This document shows positions 61,943 to 64,000 of a stretch of DNA of 64,000 nucleotides, piece by piece. Every line of letters begins with the position of its first letter. Positions within the stretch are counted from its first letter, which is position 1. The translations under genes were made by a program, and so were the position numbers. The stretch spans positions 62,001 to 126,000 of the forward strand of contig NZ_SSOM01000019.1 in the NCBI RefSeq assembly GCF_029871235.1, written 5' to 3'. The DNA is from Pseudomonas sp. BN411 (GTDB lineage Bacteria > Pseudomonadota > Gammaproteobacteria > Pseudomonadales > Pseudomonadaceae). Below the pieces are notes generated by a model, which saw nothing but the letters and a program-made list of their open reading frames with translations, did no database searches and was not told the origin of the DNA.

Positions 61943-62539
61943 TCATTTCATCTTGCTTACCAAGGTCGCCACATGTGCGCCCTGGAACTTCGCCAGGGCC
62001 AGCTCCTTGGCGCTCGGCGTGCGCGAGCCGTCGGCGCCGGCCACGGTGGCCGCGCCATAGGGCGAGCCGCCTCGCAGTTCGCTGATGTCGGAGAGTTCCG
62101 GTGCCGAGTACGGCAGCCCGGCTAGCAGCATTCCGTGGTGGGCCAGGGTGTGCCAGAAGGAGGTGATGGTGGTTTCCGAGCCACCGCCGGTCCCGGTGGA
62201 GGTGAAGACGCTGCCGATCTTGCCGATCAGCGCCCCTTTCACCCAGAGCCCGCCGGTCTGGTCGAGGAAGCTGCGCATCTGCGCACTCATGTTGCCGAAG
62301 CGGGTCGGCGTACCGAACAGGATCGCGTCATAATCCGCCAGCTCCTGCGGGCTGGCCACGGGCGCAGCCTGGTCCAGTTTCGCGCCGGCGTTGCGGGCCA
62401 CATCCTCGGGCATGGTTTCCGGCACGCGCTTGAGGGTCACTTCCACGCCCGGAACGCTGCGCGCACCTTCGGCGACCGATTCCGCCATGCGTTCGATATG
62501 ACCGTACATCGAGTAATAGAGCACCAGGACCTTCTTCAT
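61943..62539 (-). CDS. wrbA: NAD(P)H:quinone oxidoreductase, flavodoxin fold
   Basis: The 198-residue FMN protein opens [26 protein letters not shown] (phosphate loop). It contains [58 protein letters not shown] and [31 protein letters not shown], all diagnostic of WrbA. The enzyme makes two-electron reductions of quinones, avoiding radical formation. GGAG precedes ATG 62539, so the 25-residue extension is rejected. Confidence 0.94.
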   Translation of the reverse strand: MKKVLVLYYSMYGHIERMAESVAEGARSVPGVEVTLKRVPETMPEDVARNAGAKLDQAAPVASPQELADYDAILFGTPTRFGNMSAQMRSFLDQTGGLWVKGALIGKIGSVFTSTGTGGGSETTITSFWHTLAHHGMLLAGLPYSAPELSDISELRGGSPYGAATVAGADGSRTPSAKELALAKFQGAHVATLVSKMK

Positions 62540-62845
62540 CTCAGCTCTCCATCCGATCGAAATTCTGGGACCCGAGCGGGTCGGACCCAGACAGCCTAGA
62601 TGGTGCTCACGCACTTTGCCGCCGCAGCTTCAAGAGAATTGCCCATGCCGGAATTGCTATTTCGCGGCCTCTGGAACCATCGTTCCATCTGATCTTCGTC
62701 ATGCCGATTCGGCATAGGGTAGGCGGTTACGGCATTAGACGATCGTTAGCCTCCTATGAATCATGTCGCCCCTTTTGCGGTCCGCCCGGCCATCCCGGAC
62801 GGTGCCGTGCTCCCGACTTCCACAAGAAATCAGAGGGTGACGACT
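62540..62845. other. Divergent wrbA / gltP control region
   Basis: 306 bases without a gene. Two perfect dyads stand out: TGGAAC-CATC-GTTCCA at 62672-62687 and ATGCCGA-T-TCGGCAT at 62701-62715, with centres about 28 bases apart. A GGGACCC-GAGC-GGGTC hairpin lies near 62570. These could be operators for gltP; no sigma-factor consensus was certain. Confidence 0.5.
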
Positions 62846-64000
62846 ATGACCAAGGCCAGACTGAGCCTCGCGTGGCAAATTCTCATCGGGCTGGTGCTGG
62901 GTATCGCCATTGGCGCCCTGCTCAACCACTTCAGTGCAGAAAAGGCCTGGTGGATCGCCAACGTCCTGCAACCGGCGGGCGACATCTTCATCCGCATGAT
63001 CAAGATGATCGTCATCCCGATCGTCATCGCTTCGCTGGTCGTCGGCATTGCCGGCGTGGGCGATGCCAAGAAGCTCGGCCGCATCGGCCTGAAGACCATC
63101 ATCTACTTCGAGATCATCACCACGGTGGCGATCGTGGTCGGCCTGCTGCTGGCCAACTTCTTCCAGCCCGGCTCCGGTATCGACATGAGCACCCTGGGCA
63201 CGGTGGATATCTCCAAGTACCAGCAGACCGCCCAGGAAGTGCAGCATGACCATGCACTGGTCTCCACCCTGCTGAACCTGATTCCCTCCAACATCTTCGC
63301 CGCCGTGGCCCGTGGGGAGATGCTGCCGATCATCTTCTTCTCGGTGATGTTCGGCCTTGGCCTGTCCAGCCTGCCGGGCGAGACTCGCGAGCCCCTGGTG
63401 AAGGTGTTCCAGGGCGTGTCCGAGACCATGTTCAAGGTCACCCACATGATCATGGCTTACGCGCCCATCGGTGTTTTCGCGCTGATCGCCGTGACCGTGG
63501 CCAACTTCGGCTTCGCCTCCCTGCTGCCGCTGGCCAAGCTGGTGGTGCTGGTCTACTTCGCCATCGCCTTCTTCGCCTTCATGGTGCTGGGCCTGGTAGC
63601 CCGCCTGTTCGGCTTCTCCATCATCAAGCTGATGCGCATCTTCAAGGACGAGCTGATCCTCGCCTACTCCACCGCCAGCTCCGAGACCGTGCTGCCGCGC
63701 ATCATCGAGAAGATGGAAGCCTACGGTGCGCCGCGTGCCATCAGCAGCTTCGTGGTCCCAACCGGCTACTCCTTCAACCTCGATGGTTCGACCCTGTACC
63801 AGAGCATCGCCGCGATCTTCATCGCCCAGCTCTATGGCATCGACCTGTCCATTGGCCAACAGCTGCTGCTGGTGCTGACCCTGATGGTCACCTCCAAGGG
63901 CATCGCCGGTGTTCCGGGCGTGTCCTTCGTGGTCCTGCTGGCCACCCTGGGCAGCGTCGGCATCCCGCTGGAAGGCCTGGCCTTCATCGCCGGTGTCGAC
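62846..64000 (+). CDS. gltP: Glutamate/aspartate:proton symporter, 5' part
   Basis: The frame is open from ATG 62846 to the window edge (385 codons, no stop). It is a DAACS family transporter: an N-terminal helix pair (LAWQILIGLVLGIAIGALLNHF), MIKMIVIPIVIASLVVGIAGVGDAKKLGRIG, the serine-rich HP1 hairpin YSTASSETVLPRI and the substrate/ion region SFVVPTGYSFNLDGSTLYQSIAAIFIAQ. The HP2 hairpin SKGIAGVPGVSFVVLLATL is also present. PAO1 has gltP near PA5479 in this neighbourhood as remembered. GAGGG precedes the start. Confidence 0.93.
   Translation, partial: MTKARLSLAWQILIGLVLGIAIGALLNHFSAEKAWWIANVLQPAGDIFIRMIKMIVIPIVIASLVVGIAGVGDAKKLGRIGLKTIIYFEIITTVAIVVGLLLANFFQPGSGIDMSTLGTVDISKYQQTAQEVQHDHALVSTLLNLIPSNIFAAVARGEMLPIIFFSVMFGLGLSSLPGETREPLVKVFQGVSETMFKVTHMIMAYAPIGVFALIAVTVANFGFASLLPLAKLVVLVYFAIAFFAFMVLGLVARLFGFSIIKLMRIFKDELILAYSTASSETVLPRIIEKMEAYGAPRAISSFVVPTGYSFNLDGSTLYQSIAAIFIAQLYGIDLSIGQQLLLVLTLMVTSKGIAGVPGVSFVVLLATLGSVGIPLEGLAFIAGVD

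Overview
The window is a 64 kb piece of a GC-rich Pseudomonas chromosome. It resembles the P. aeruginosa lineage but is not P. aeruginosa itself. The gene order matches, block by block and as I remember PAO1 numbering, PA0025-PA0039, PA0065-PA0069 and PA0102-PA0114, followed by PA5505 down to PA5479. In PAO1 these two groups lie on opposite sides of the replication origin. The senC/metQ junction near 32.6 kb therefore looks like the edge of an origin-symmetric inversion. Nothing resembling a prophage, integrase, insertion sequence, CRISPR array, tRNA or rRNA was seen.

Left part (1-23 kb). The window opens with the end of aroE. A choline-O-sulfate module follows: a SulP permease, a choline/betaine-binding protein, choline sulfatase betC and a divergent LysR regulator. 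Next come zinc phospholipase C plcB with a parvulin-type foldase and a proline-rich partner, a DOPA-dioxygenase-like protein, trpBA with divergent trpI, dodecin, a flavin monooxygenase, and pairs of small secreted paralogs (two DUF1161 proteins and two lipoproteins). After these are a metallopeptidase, a HAD phosphatase, a gamma-carbonic-anhydrase-like protein, prlC, a YheV zinc ribbon, a Vat-like streptogramin acetyltransferase, a radical SAM gene under a clear LexA box, and a beta carbonic anhydrase. The H1 type VI secretion locus that PAO1 has in this interval is absent.

Middle (23-45 kb). The complete aa3 cytochrome c oxidase locus (coxB, coxA, ctaG, coxC, a DUF2909 gene, SURF1, a Sco-like gene, ctaA, cyoE, sco) encodes both the enzyme and its heme A and copper assembly factors. 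A REPIN element is fused into the 3' end of ctaA. Next are metNIQ (methionine uptake), a coiled-coil lipoprotein, a GMC oxidoreductase, the Zur-controlled znuABC zinc importer, and the split coenzyme-B12 ribonucleotide reductase nrdJa/nrdJb.

Right part (45-64 kb). Here are thrB, polA, the ErsA small RNA locus, engB, a c5-like cytochrome, cytochrome c4, dsbA, an exonuclease-family phosphodiesterase, the diguanylate cyclase dgcH, a DASH cryptochrome, a MarC protein, ampDh2, the alginate two-component pair kinB/algB, three very small membrane-protein ORFs, wrbA, and the 5' part of gltP, which runs off the window. Between algB and the small ORFs is a textbook sigma-54 promoter with two enhancer-like palindromes, facing the small genes. 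This is the least explained regulatory structure in the window.

Short palindromic repeats of the REP/REPIN type (terminal GTAG or GTGG, unit length about 56-100 bp) are scattered between genes, several of them at points where the gene order departs from PAO1.
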